Source: Citrobacter sp. FP75
Lineage (GTDB): Bacteria > Pseudomonadota > Gammaproteobacteria > Enterobacterales > Enterobacteriaceae
DNA length: 64,000 nt
NCBI RefSeq assembly: GCF_018342065.1
Contig: NZ_JAFDOE010000002.1
Span: forward strand, 186,001-250,000
Reading direction: 5' to 3'
Shown in pieces: positions 27,940 through 36,232 of this stretch. The translations under genes were made by a program, and so were the position numbers. Positions within the stretch are counted from its first letter, which is position 1; every line of letters begins with the position of its first letter. The notes beneath the pieces were generated by a model, which had not been told where the DNA came from, made no database searches, and saw only the letters and a list, made by a program, of their open reading frames with translations.

Positions 27940-29754
27940 ATGCCGTTAATTGCAGGGATTGATATCGGCAACGCCACCACGGAAGTGGCGCTGGCGCAGG
28001 ATGGCCGGTTTGTCGCCAGCGGGATTGTCGCTACCACGGGCATGAAGGGCACGCGGGATAACATTGCCGGGGTGATATCCTCCTTACAGCAAGCGCTGGA
28101 AAAAACATCGTGGTCGCTGCAGGATGTGGCGAAAATCTGCATCAACGAGGCCGCGCCGGTGATTGGTGATGTGGCGATGGAAACCATCACCGAAACCATC
28201 ATTACAGAATCGACAATGATTGGTCATAACCCGCAAACGCCCGGCGGCGTTGGTGTGGGGATGGGGACTACGATCGCCGTGGAAAAACTGGCGTTGTTGA
28301 GCAACGATCGGTTTGCGCAGGGCTGGATCCCGCTGGTGGGCGCGGAGATGGATTTTCTCGAGGCGGTTTGGCTTATCAATGAGGCGCTGGATCGCGGCGT
28401 CAACGTGGTGGCGGCGATCCTGAAAAAAGACGATGGCGTACTGGTCAATAATCGCCTGCGCAGAACGATGCCGGTGATCGATGAAGTCACGCTGCTGGAG
28501 AAGGTTCCGCAAGGCGTGCAGGCGGCGGTGGAAGTCGCAGCAACGGGGCAGGTGGTACGGGTGCTGTCGAATCCTTACGGTATCGCCACTTTCTTTGCCC
28601 TGACGCCGGAGGAAACGCAAACTATCGTCCCCATCGCCAGAGCGCTGATCGGCAACCGCTCCGCCGTGGTGCTGAAGACTCCGAAGGGCGATGTGCGCTC
28701 AAGGGTGATCCCGGCGGGCAAGATCTTTATCAGCGGCGAAAAGCGCGGCGGGGAAGCTGACGTAGCGCAAGGGGCGCAGGCGATTATGCAGGCGATGAAC
28801 GCCTGTGCACCGGTCCGCGATATTCGCGGTGAGGCCGGTACTCACGCGGGCGGCATGCTGGAGCGCGTGCGTAAGGTGATGGCCTCGCTGAGTGGGCACG
28901 ATATGAATTCGGTGCATATTCAGGATCTGCTGGCGGTCGATACGTTTATTCCCCGCAAAGTCCAGGGCGGGATCGCCGGGGAATATTCGATGGAAAATGC
29001 CGTTGGCATCGCGGCGATGGTGAAATCCGATCGGCTACAGATGCAGGCGATCGCCAGTGAACTGAGCGAGCGTCTGAATACGTCTGTTGAAGTGGGCGGT
29101 GTGGAAGCCAACATGGCCGTAGCCGGGGCGTTGACGACGCCCGGCTGTGCAGCGCCCCTGGCGATCCTCGACTTAGGGGCAGGATCCACCGATGCCGCGA
29201 TTATCAATAGCGATGGTACAGTCAGGGCGGTACATCTGGCTGGCGCAGGGAACATGGTCAGTCTGCTTATCAAAACGGAGTTGGGCTTAAGCGATCCTTT
29301 TCTGGCGGAGGAGATAAAAAAATACCCGCTGGCGAAAGTGGAGAGCCTGTTCAGCATTCGCCACGAGAACGGTGCGGTGGAATTCTTTCGTGAACCGCTC
29401 AGCCCATCAGTGTTTGCCAAAGTGGTGTATCTGAAAGCGGGCGAGCTGATCCCGGTAGACAACCAGACCTCGCTGGAAAAAATTCGCCTGGTGCGTCGAC
29501 AGGCAAAAGAGAAGGTCTTTGTAACCAACTGCCTGCGCGCGTTGCGTCAGGTCTCACTCGGTGGGTCTATTCGCGATATCTCTTTTGTGGTGCTGGTGGG
29601 CGGTTCATCGCTGGATTTTGAAATCCCGCAGATGATCACCGACGCGTTGGCGCATTACGGCGTTGTTGCCGGTCAGGGCAATATTCGCGGAACAGAAGGG
29701 CCGCGTAATGCGGTGGCGACCGGGCTGGTTTTAGCCGGGGAGACGGAAAAATAG
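27940..29754 (+). CDS. dhaF: DhaF (OrfZ), large subunit of glycerol dehydratase reactivase
   Basis: A 604-residue ATP-dependent reactivating factor (DdrA/GdrA family) with an actin-like ATPase fold. The N-terminal phosphate motif IAGIDIGNATTEVALA and the second motif LAILDLGAGSTDAAIINSDG are clear. With DhaG it releases inactive cobalamin from glycerol dehydratase. GGAGGCGGT precedes the ATG, 10 bp after dhaE. It is the last gene of dhaBCEF; a weak hairpin (CCGCA/TGCGG, 29774-29793) follows. Confidence 0.95.
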   Translation: MPLIAGIDIGNATTEVALAQDGRFVASGIVATTGMKGTRDNIAGVISSLQQALEKTSWSLQDVAKICINEAAPVIGDVAMETITETIITESTMIGHNPQTPGGVGVGMGTTIAVEKLALLSNDRFAQGWIPLVGAEMDFLEAVWLINEALDRGVNVVAAILKKDDGVLVNNRLRRTMPVIDEVTLLEKVPQGVQAAVEVAATGQVVRVLSNPYGIATFFALTPEETQTIVPIARALIGNRSAVVLKTPKGDVRSRVIPAGKIFISGEKRGGEADVAQGAQAIMQAMNACAPVRDIRGEAGTHAGGMLERVRKVMASLSGHDMNSVHIQDLLAVDTFIPRKVQGGIAGEYSMENAVGIAAMVKSDRLQMQAIASELSERLNTSVEVGGVEANMAVAGALTTPGCAAPLAILDLGAGSTDAAIINSDGTVRAVHLAGAGNMVSLLIKTELGLSDPFLAEEIKKYPLAKVESLFSIRHENGAVEFFREPLSPSVFAKVVYLKAGELIPVDNQTSLEKIRLVRRQAKEKVFVTNCLRALRQVSLGGSIRDISFVVLVGGSSLDFEIPQMITDALAHYGVVAGQGNIRGTEGPRNAVATGLVLAGETEK

Positions 29755-29888
29755 CGCAGAAAACCACCACCGCAAGCGTTTGGCTGCGGCATAAATCAAA
29801 TAAAGGTAACGTTCTCTTTGATATCCCGGCTGACTTGGGTACATAGTATAAAGGTGTTTATTACGCGGTTAATTTTAAGGATAAGAGC

Positions 29889-30188
29889 ATGCCAACAGCA
29901 ATTGAGAAAGCATTGGATTTTATTGGTGGTATGAACACATCGGCGTCAGTACCCCATTCCATGGATGAAAGTACGGCCAAGGGAATTTTAAAATATTTGC
30001 ATGACTTAGGTGTGCCAGTGAGCGCAGCAGATGTGACGGCACGAGGTGAGCAGGAGGGATGGAATCCCGAGTTCACGAAAAAAGTCGCCGGATGGGCAGA
30101 GAAAGTTGCTTCCGGTAACCGTATCCTTATCAAGAACCCAGAGTATTTTTCAACCTATATGCAGGAGCAGCTCAAAGAACTCGTGTGA
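29889..30188 (+). CDS. Small YoaC-like (DUF1889) protein
   Basis: A 99-residue soluble protein beginning MPTAIEKALDFIGGMNTSAS and ending YFSTYMQEQLKELV, without signal peptide or membrane segment. From memory it resembles E. coli YoaC (DUF1889, about 99 residues, function unknown). It lies 134 bp after dhaF on the same strand, with TAAGGAT before the ATG and a possible promoter of its own. Whether it belongs to glycerol fermentation is unknown. An inverted repeat follows it. Confidence 0.7.
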   Translation: MPTAIEKALDFIGGMNTSASVPHSMDESTAKGILKYLHDLGVPVSAADVTARGEQEGWNPEFTKKVAGWAEKVASGNRILIKNPEYFSTYMQEQLKELV

Positions 30189-30213
30189 GCTGACTATCGA
30201 ATAAAACGCTAAC

Positions 30214-30243
30214 GGACGTTTCCATCTGTGGATGGCGACGTCC
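30214..30243. terminator. Inverted repeat after the YoaC-like gene
   Basis: GGACGT..CCATC and GATGG..ACGTCC form an interrupted stem between the convergent YoaC-like gene and the fimbrial minor subunit. No T-run is present, so it is only a possible terminator. Confidence 0.4.
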
Positions 30244-30355
30244 ACATGGAGCGGCAGCGATGTAGGTTGGCGTATCACGTGATATTTCCCACCTGACAAG
30301 TTCTTCCCGGTAACCATAACCTATTTCGATCTACACTTCGTATATATCGGTACTC

Positions 30356-30874
30356 TTACAAGTATTCTGCTATCAGCGTGCCGGAGGTGCTAAAAGGGGC
30401 TTCCGCCAACGTCACGGTGGGATCCTTTATCAGTTTCGCCTCCAGTTTGGGCTGTGCCAGTGGGTTGGAGAGAATGATACGTTGATTGAGCGGCATAGGC
30501 GCGCCATCTTTGAGGATCTTAACGGCTAACCCGGTGACGTTAGTATCCATGGCATATTGATCAAATCCGCTTGGCGTTGCTTTGAACATCATGTACACGG
30601 TGCTGGCGGAGTTAGCGCCTGCGCAATTTAATATGTAGTTAATGGGCAGAACGAATTGTCCGGTATCGATTTTAATAATGGCGACATTATTGAAATGGAC
30701 GTCAACAGGTTGATTATTACTGATGTTGCAAGGGGTTAGTGCCAGCAGCTTGCCACTGAAACTGAACTGAACGCTGTCACCTTTTTGTGCCGCTATTGAA
30801 ATAGTCGGTATAAGAATAAAAATCAGCGTAGCGATGAGACGCCGCACAGAATAAAAAAAGGCCATCTTATTCAT
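30356..30874 (-). CDS. Fimbrial minor subunit
   Basis: A 172-residue secreted protein with a signal peptide (hydrophobic core LIATLIFILIPTISIAA). It has the spacing of a chaperone-usher pilin: a Cys pair (LTPCNISN and LNCAGA) and a C-terminal alternating hydrophobic strand (GTLIAEYL). It is the last gene of the minus-strand fimbrial locus, 2 bp after the preceding subunit. The precise role (tip fibrillum adaptor or similar) cannot be told. An alternative start MAFFYS lies three codons in. Confidence 0.75.
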   Translation of the reverse strand: MNKMAFFYSVRRLIATLIFILIPTISIAAQKGDSVQFSFSGKLLALTPCNISNNQPVDVHFNNVAIIKIDTGQFVLPINYILNCAGANSASTVYMMFKATPSGFDQYAMDTNVTGLAVKILKDGAPMPLNQRIILSNPLAQPKLEAKLIKDPTVTLAEAPFSTSGTLIAEYL

Positions 30875-30876
30875 TC

Positions 30877-31443
30877 CTAATTAAATGCCATGGTTAACGT
30901 AGCCAGCGAACTGATGGTGCTGCCGTTGACAAAGTCAGTACCGTCGGTCATTTGCACCAGTTCAGCTTCCAGCGTCGGCTGCTTACGCAGGTCAACGCCA
31001 AACCAGGTATTCACATCCTGCGCGACACCATCCACCAGCAGTTTTATCGCCAGAGAGGTGCTTTGTTTGCTGGTGGCATCAATGATTACCGGTAGCAGAG
31101 TATTCCCCTGCCAGGAAACGCTGGTTCCGTTGGTCGAACTTAAATTCAGCTGCGGGTTACCGGCTGAATCACCGAGACAGGTTAATTTCCCCACCAGCGG
31201 TTTTTTGAGCGATGTTGAGACCAGGGTGTTATTCCCGGTCAGGCTGGAATACAGCAAATCGTTATATTCAACCAGCAGCGTTCCGCCCTGGTCAAAGGTA
31301 CATTGCCCGGTCACTGTCACTATGCCGGAGATATTGACTTTCATTTTGAATTGATCGCCTGGCTTTCGTAAGCCGGCATAAGTGACGCCTGTCAGCAATA
31401 AGCACAACAGTGTACATAGCCATTTTGAAATAGTATTGTTCAT
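30877..31443 (-). CDS. Fimbrial minor subunit
   Basis: A 188-residue pilin-like protein with a signal peptide (ISKWLCTLLCLLLTGVTYAG), a Cys pair (TGQCTFDQGG, GKLTCLGDS) and a C-terminal donor-type strand (ISSLATLTMAFN). It lies between the adhesin (29 bp upstream) and the last subunit (2 bp downstream), suggesting that the three are cotranscribed. Likely a tip adaptor of a Pap-like fimbria. Confidence 0.75.
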   Translation of the reverse strand: MNNTISKWLCTLLCLLLTGVTYAGLRKPGDQFKMKVNISGIVTVTGQCTFDQGGTLLVEYNDLLYSSLTGNNTLVSTSLKKPLVGKLTCLGDSAGNPQLNLSSTNGTSVSWQGNTLLPVIIDATSKQSTSLAIKLLVDGVAQDVNTWFGVDLRKQPTLEAELVQMTDGTDFVNGSTISSLATLTMAFN

Positions 31444-31472
31444 TTTGAACTATCTCTCACAAACTCTATATA

Positions 31473-32462
31473 TTATTGCTCAGTCATCACGACGACCAAA
31501 TTGGAACCGGTAAATGGACCTGCGGCGATATTTCCAACATTGATACTTGGATCACGTATCGCTTCAAAATCAAGATCCAGCTGGTTATATCCAACGGTAT
31601 AGGCGAGCTGAAATTTGTCGGTTGGGCTAACTACTTTTCCTTGATAAATTACGGCAACGCCGAGTCCCGGCGTTGACGTGCCGACGGTGTCCACACCGTT
31701 TATTGACAGCGGCGTGTATTGAAATTCCATTGTCAGGTTAACGCCAGCATTTGCTGTGCAGAGTACTTGCACCTGTTTAGTCGTCGGAGTGGTTGTTAAC
31801 GGCTGGGTAGCTATCATGCCGCGTTCAAGAGAGCCAAGGTCGACATCCAGATCTGAACCGTCATAATTCATATAGCAGGTGGCGGGTTTTGAAGGCATCA
31901 CGGTAGCGTCACTGCAGAACATATTGTCGGTTGGGTCTCTCCAGTCATGATTTTGTGGATCGACAATAGTGACGCATATAGAAAATGAGGTGCCGGGATC
32001 GAAATATTGACCGGAACCACCAAAATCTGGGACCGTGGAATTTCCTATTGATAGAGGGTTACTCGAATCAAAAAACGCTGTCTTAGAGGAAATAATGGCA
32101 CCGGAAGATTTTGCCATTGTGCATCTGGCGGCACTCTGCATTGGACAGACAAATGTTCGTGTACGAAAATCACCTGTATAAGGGGGGTATGCGCCGTACA
32201 TTAAGCCCGTAATATAGTTTGTCAGAGGTGCAACAGCTTCAAATTTTGCACCTGTGCCATATAACATGATACCATTTTTACTACCAGTATAACTGACTAT
32301 ACAGGTATTATTTGAAAGTTGCACATCTTGGCCTCCAGTACCACATGATGTTGGCATCGGCACTTGGCCAATCCCCACTGAAAAAACAAGCGGAGGAAAC
32401 ATAAAAAGTGAGAAACTAAGGGCGATAAAAAAAAGATTAACCCTTACCAGAAAATTTTTCAT
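31473..32462 (-). CDS. Fimbrial tip adhesin (two-domain)
   Basis: A 329-residue exported protein, about twice the length of a pilin. A signal peptide (FFIALSFSLFMFPPLVFS) is followed by a Cys-rich N-terminal domain of about 180 residues with unrecognised fold (SCGTGG, TCIVSY, FVCPMQ, RCTMA). A C-terminal pilin-like domain follows (from about residue 200, ATCYMNYDGSDLDVDLGSLE, ending VVVMTEQ). This lectin-plus-pilin layout is typical of tip adhesins. The receptor cannot be guessed. It is read from its own promoter region, separated from the LuxR-type gene by a terminator. Confidence 0.75.
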   Translation of the reverse strand: MKNFLVRVNLFFIALSFSLFMFPPLVFSVGIGQVPMPTSCGTGGQDVQLSNNTCIVSYTGSKNGIMLYGTGAKFEAVAPLTNYITGLMYGAYPPYTGDFRTRTFVCPMQSAARCTMAKSSGAIISSKTAFFDSSNPLSIGNSTVPDFGGSGQYFDPGTSFSICVTIVDPQNHDWRDPTDNMFCSDATVMPSKPATCYMNYDGSDLDVDLGSLERGMIATQPLTTTPTTKQVQVLCTANAGVNLTMEFQYTPLSINGVDTVGTSTPGLGVAVIYQGKVVSPTDKFQLAYTVGYNQLDLDFEAIRDPSINVGNIAAGPFTGSNLVVVMTEQ

Positions 32463-32538
32463 TTATCCAATCTCATAAACTTATGATATTGGCAACAAGG
32501 CTACAGGTTTTCTACTCCCTATGTTGACTGTTTTTATC

Positions 32539-32568
32539 ATTTTAATGCCTTTTTAGGATTCTTGACAA
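32539..32568 (-). promoter_or_regulatory. Sigma-70-like promoter for the adhesin unit
   Basis: On the minus strand TTGTCA, an 18-bp spacer and TAAAAT lie 77 bp upstream of the adhesin start and just after the terminator that ends the LuxR-type gene. Confidence 0.45.
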
Positions 32569-32591
32569 ATAACTTGTTTTTTTGAGGTTAA

Positions 32592-32625
32592 AAAGAGATG
32601 GATAATTTATCTTATTCATCTCTTT
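32592..32625 (-). terminator. Terminator after the LuxR-type gene
   Basis: Read on the minus strand, AAAGAGATGAATAA pairs with TTATCCATCTCTTT (one mismatch) and the stem runs into a T-tract. It lies 43 bp after the regulator's stop and should separate the glycan cassette from the adhesin genes. Confidence 0.7.
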
Positions 32626-32667
32626 GATTATTTAAAAGGGGGTTTCTTTCCCCTAAAATAAATATTT

Positions 32668-33441
32668 TTACTGTGCCATTTTATTGTCCATACCAATGCC
32701 TAATAATACGTCCGTCACCGCAAGGGTCGCTTCGGGAGATGCTGCGTTAATCGTCGCCAGCGCAATCAGTTCATCCATTATTTGATACAGCGAATGCATA
32801 TCCGCGCTGTGCGAGATGCCTAATCTGCGTAGGGCCTGATAATGGTGCGAACGTACCGTCTGTGGTTGCATGTGCAGCTGGGTAGCAATTTCTTTAAAAC
32901 TATAACCTTTAGCAAGCAACTGAATAATATTACGCTGGCGAAAGGTTAGAATTTCCAGATGGTGTTCACGCTCAGGGTCAATTCTGTGATTCTGTGAAGC
33001 TTGCTGCTTATCCCCGGTAATCTCGCTAAAAATTTGTCTCAGTAAGCAGCGAAGATGGGGAATGGGCATTCGTGGGTCCCATAACTGCACCTGCGGGTAA
33101 TCCATGGAAAACCATTGATAAACACCTCGTAACCGGTCAGACAGGATAATCTGTGGGATATGCGGCCAACGTGAAGCGATCAGCAAGATACTGCGCAGTG
33201 TTCCGGTGAGAGCGGTGCCATCGTGAAGCTGATAAATGACCGCCCCTGTCTGTGATGAACATGTTTGCGTCACGCTGAGGGGCGTGCTTACGACGAGGGG
33301 AGAAATCCCAATGCTATCTTCTTCTTGTAGCAGTGTTAATAATCCCTGCTTGCCATAAGGATCTGGGGCCAGAATTATTACGTCTTTTTTCTGTTTAGCA
33401 AAAGATGAGTCAAAAGCCATTGTTTGAATATTATTCGGCAT
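32668..33441 (-). CDS. LuxR-type DNA-binding regulator of the fimbria-glycan locus
   Basis: A 257-residue protein with a C-terminal LuxR/FixJ helix-turn-helix (LTFRQRNIIQLLAKGYSFKE, then IATQLHMQPQTVRSHHYQAL). The N-terminal 150 residues do not show the conserved phosphorylation pattern of a response regulator with confidence. AAGGA precedes the ATG. It is the last gene of the glycan cassette, so it may autoregulate the locus or control the adhesin unit just downstream. Target sites are unknown. Confidence 0.82.
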   Translation of the reverse strand: MPNNIQTMAFDSSFAKQKKDVIILAPDPYGKQGLLTLLQEEDSIGISPLVVSTPLSVTQTCSSQTGAVIYQLHDGTALTGTLRSILLIASRWPHIPQIILSDRLRGVYQWFSMDYPQVQLWDPRMPIPHLRCLLRQIFSEITGDKQQASQNHRIDPEREHHLEILTFRQRNIIQLLAKGYSFKEIATQLHMQPQTVRSHHYQALRRLGISHSADMHSLYQIMDELIALATINAASPEATLAVTDVLLGIGMDNKMAQ

Positions 33442-33775
33442 AATTCCTTGCCTCCTGAAAAACTATATAAATAAAGAGCATGAATGCAGTAACCATAAGT
33501 TGATGCCAGCCGATAAACTGGATCAACAGGAGGTGGGAATTCCGATAATTAGTATTTTTTGTTCCCCGTAGTGTAAATATACGTACCTGCATTCGTAGTT
33601 GTGCCATTTCGGTGGAAAAAAACATGATGGCAACATCAGTGTTTGCATTGAACAATAATTCTGTAACCAAGAACCTCCTTTTATTATAAGAGAAATGTAA
33701 GCAGGGCCAGATAAACGGTACGGAAATTGCTCCCGCGTGATGCAGATATCCGGTGTTCCCTGTTGTCAGTTTCAT
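33431..33775 (-). CDS. Possible small protein of unknown function
   Basis: A 114-codon frame fills the otherwise empty gap between the 156-residue unknown protein (6 bp upstream) and the LuxR-type gene (11-bp overlap). The product would be basic with one hydrophobic segment near the C-terminus (LMVTAFMLFIYIVF). There is no ribosome-binding site before the ATG, and rare AGG codons occur in tandem. It may be the regulator's leader region rather than a gene. Confidence 0.3.
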   Translation of the reverse strand: MKLTTGNTGYLHHAGAISVPFIWPCLHFSYNKRRFLVTELLFNANTDVAIMFFSTEMAQLRMQVRIFTLRGTKNTNYRNSHLLLIQFIGWHQLMVTAFMLFIYIVFQEARNYAE

Positions 33776-33781
33776 GGTGTT

Positions 33782-34252
33782 TTACTGACTGGCCCCTGCA
33801 AGCGGTAATGGATTTCCCCAGGTCAAATCCAACTCTTCGGCCCAACCATTCAATAAAGCCTGATTCCAGGCATCGTGGAGGGTTAACGGCCCATTTTGCG
33901 GGTTATGTGAACGAATAGCTTCTTCAGTGCAGTAAATAAATTGTGAAATCGTGGGGAAATAAAGCATCCCGAGGTCGGGTGAGGACAGACTGGCCCAGAT
34001 TTGATGTGACGAAAAAAAAGGCAAACTGATTTCCTGGCTACCATTCCACAGTAATATTGCCGTTTCCGTAGGAAAATTAGCGCAGGCAAACAACCCTTTA
34101 CAGAGTGGAGAAAGCTCCCCTGGAGGAAGATGAATAACCTTTTCAAGTGGGGTTGCGGCTGTATCTTCTGCGGGTTTGCACCAGACATTGGTCCAACCGC
34201 TATATTGGCGTAGGGGAGGCGACGGCATCACCGCTAACAGAACAGGCTTCAT
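33782..34252 (-). CDS. Unknown protein of the glycan cassette (156 aa)
   Basis: I do not recognise this 156-residue protein (start MKPVLLAVMPSPPLRQYSGW, end LTWGNPLPLAGASQ). It has no signal peptide or clear membrane segment, and is rich in Pro, Trp and Cys. Its ATG overlaps the stop of the HAD phosphatase gene in an ATGA arrangement, so it is translationally coupled and very probably expressed. Coupling suggests a role in the same saccharide pathway, perhaps as a transferase or accessory factor; this is inference. Confidence 0.7.
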   Translation of the reverse strand: MKPVLLAVMPSPPLRQYSGWTNVWCKPAEDTAATPLEKVIHLPPGELSPLCKGLFACANFPTETAILLWNGSQEISLPFFSSHQIWASLSSPDLGMLYFPTISQFIYCTEEAIRSHNPQNGPLTLHDAWNQALLNGWAEELDLTWGNPLPLAGASQ

Positions 34253-34884
34253 GACGGGGTCTCGCACTGAATAATAAATTGCTGGATGCGTTCCCAGCAC
34301 ACTTCGGAAGGATCGGCGACTTGTAAAACATGCGCGCCGGCAGCGTGTGCTGCAGCAATACCGTGCGGATTGTCTTCAACAATGATGCATTCAGCGGGAG
34401 TTAATTCCAGTTTACTGATGGCTTTAAGATAAATCTCGGGATCGGGTTTTCCGCGCAAAACATCCTCGTTTGAAAGAAAGAAATCGAGGTAACGTAATAA
34501 TTGCGCTCGGTCAAGCATCGTTTCTACACTTTGACGAATTGAATTGGATGCAACAGCCAGGTGATAACCTTTGTTTTTCAACATTGCCAACGCATATTGG
34601 TGCTGAAATGTTGGCCAGCAGTGCTGATAAATATGCTGCATGGTGTATCTCTGCTTCATTTCATTAATAAAACTATGTAATGAAGCCGGGAGTCCGTATC
34701 GCTCCCGAAGAATATTAAGTTTATCACGAGTTGGTAAACCATCGAATTCTAACAGGTGTGAATCGCGGTCTATCTTTAAGCCAAATAATTCAAGTATTTG
34801 ATTTAAAGCATGGTAATGCCACTCTCTGGCATCAATTAATACGCCATCCATGTCGAAAATAATTCCACGAATGCGAGTGGTCAT
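34249..34884 (-). CDS. HAD-superfamily phosphatase/phosphomutase
   Basis: A 211-residue HAD hydrolase of the beta-phosphoglucomutase/phosphoglycolate phosphatase type. Motif I is FDMDGVLID at residues 10-18. A helical cap follows, then motif II (ASNS) and motif III with GKPDPEIYLKA, and motif IV VEDNPHGIAAAHAAGA. In a glycan cluster such an enzyme usually dephosphorylates or isomerises a sugar or polyol phosphate precursor. It overlaps the gene before and the gene after by 4 bp each. Confidence 0.85.
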   Translation of the reverse strand: MTTRIRGIIFDMDGVLIDAREWHYHALNQILELFGLKIDRDSHLLEFDGLPTRDKLNILRERYGLPASLHSFINEMKQRYTMQHIYQHCWPTFQHQYALAMLKNKGYHLAVASNSIRQSVETMLDRAQLLRYLDFFLSNEDVLRGKPDPEIYLKAISKLELTPAECIIVEDNPHGIAAAHAAGAHVLQVADPSEVCWERIQQFIIQCETPS

Positions 34885-35507
34885 GACATCATCTCGTGAA
34901 TTTTGTGCGGGTAATCAGTACAAAGCATAACATTCCCGCTTGTTATTCCTGGTAAGGCTAATAGTTTTTTCCAGATGCTGTTAGGGCTTCTGCCATGAAG
35001 CTCGGGAGAAACTACGCAGATTTTTTTATTCTCTGCTAACCAGCGTGAAAAAGCGTTTTCATCAATGGATAAATCATGGAAGCCATCGACCCAGAGCACA
35101 GGAGAGACATTGCTCAACACGCCTTCCGGTTCATACTCACTCAGCCTTGCGGCGACGGGCATGCCGTTAAGAATGTAGGAAAACATATCGGGGACTGACA
35201 TATCAAAACAGAAATAATTCGTAATTCGCCGCTCAATGAGTAAATGCTTAAGCAGTAGCGCAATGCCGTCGGATTTGATGTTCAGAGCCAGCGTGGAAGT
35301 GGCCCCAAGCTCGATGTAATCATCTAAAAAATCAGTAACAGGCAGCGCGCCAGCCATGGGCATATCGTGACTGATGACCAGTTCACCGTTTAAATCCCGG
35401 ATGTCAGTTTCGATTCCTAATCCTGATATTAATGCCTTGCGTAGCGCTTCCCGGGAATTTTGAGCATCATGGGATTGCCAGATCCCACGGTGTGCAATAA
35501 TTTCCAT
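34881..35507 (-). CDS. Glycerophosphodiester phosphodiesterase-like protein
   Basis: A 208-residue protein with the GDPD signature at its N-terminus: AHRGIW (residues 5-10), GIETDIRDLNG and VISHDMP. These give the family's His, Glu-x-Asp and His-Asp catalytic residues. It has no signal peptide, so it should act in the cytoplasm. Family members split glycerophosphodiesters or related substrates. It is shorter than typical GlpQ/UgpQ (about 250). Its position next to the HAD gene hints at a glycerol-phosphate or phosphodiester step in glycan precursor synthesis. Confidence 0.75.
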   Translation of the reverse strand: MEIIAHRGIWQSHDAQNSREALRKALISGLGIETDIRDLNGELVISHDMPMAGALPVTDFLDDYIELGATSTLALNIKSDGIALLLKHLLIERRITNYFCFDMSVPDMFSYILNGMPVAARLSEYEPEGVLSNVSPVLWVDGFHDLSIDENAFSRWLAENKKICVVSPELHGRSPNSIWKKLLALPGITSGNVMLCTDYPHKIHEMMS

Positions 35508-35509
35508 TT

Positions 35510-36232
35510 TTATTCCTCTGTTAAAAGGTTGTAATGTTCAATAGCCTGGTGTATTTCGCCATCAAAATGGACATGACCCTGAGTCAGTACGAGCCCACGA
35601 TCGCAGGTGGCTAATAATTGCTGGCAATCATGGCTGACCAGCACCAGCGTGCCGCCCCGCTGTTTGAAATCCGCTATTTTCGCCAGACATTTCGCCTGAA
35701 ACGTCTGATCGCCAACGACCAGCGCTTCGTCAATCACTAAAATATCGCTGGGTAAATGGATACCTAATGAAAAGGCCAGACGTAAAAACATGCCTGATGA
35801 ATAGGTCCGCACGGGTTTATCGAGATGCGCTTCCAGCTCTGAGAAAGTGACAATCTCCTCCAGGTGTTGGCGCATCTGGCGTGAGGACATCCCGAGGATT
35901 GCACTTGCCAGAGAGATATTCTCCCAACCGCTAAGGTCATGATGAAAACCCGCGCCGACTTCCAATAAAGAGGACATTGACCCGTTCACGCGAATTTTTC
36001 CCGACGTGGGCCTCGTGACTCTGGTTAACAGTTTTAATAGCGTAGATTTACCTGCGCCATTGTGTCCGATGACCCCTAAAGCCTCGCCTGCGGGCAATGA
36101 AAAGGAGACATCATTGAGCGAGATAAACGGCTGTGCCCGTGGAGGACGACGAAAACGCAGGGCGGTTCTCAGGGTGTTGCCGGAGAGGTTTTGTCCGGGA
36201 TAGCTTTTGGTTACGTGCTCAAAGGTAATCAT
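35510..36232 (-). CDS. Wzt-type polysaccharide ABC transporter ATPase
   Basis: A 240-residue ATPase with Walker A GHNGAGKST, a signature motif read as RTYSSGMFLRLAFS and Walker B DILVIDEALVVGD. This matches the Wzt/KpsT/RfbE group that powers export of lipid-linked or lipid-anchored glycans across the inner membrane. It lacks the C-terminal carbohydrate-binding extension of long Wzt proteins, so it should not read a modified chain end. Its ATG overlaps the permease stop by 4 bp. Confidence 0.9.
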   Translation of the reverse strand: MITFEHVTKSYPGQNLSGNTLRTALRFRRPPRAQPFISLNDVSFSLPAGEALGVIGHNGAGKSTLLKLLTRVTRPTSGKIRVNGSMSSLLEVGAGFHHDLSGWENISLASAILGMSSRQMRQHLEEIVTFSELEAHLDKPVRTYSSGMFLRLAFSLGIHLPSDILVIDEALVVGDQTFQAKCLAKIADFKQRGGTLVLVSHDCQQLLATCDRGLVLTQGHVHFDGEIHQAIEHYNLLTEE

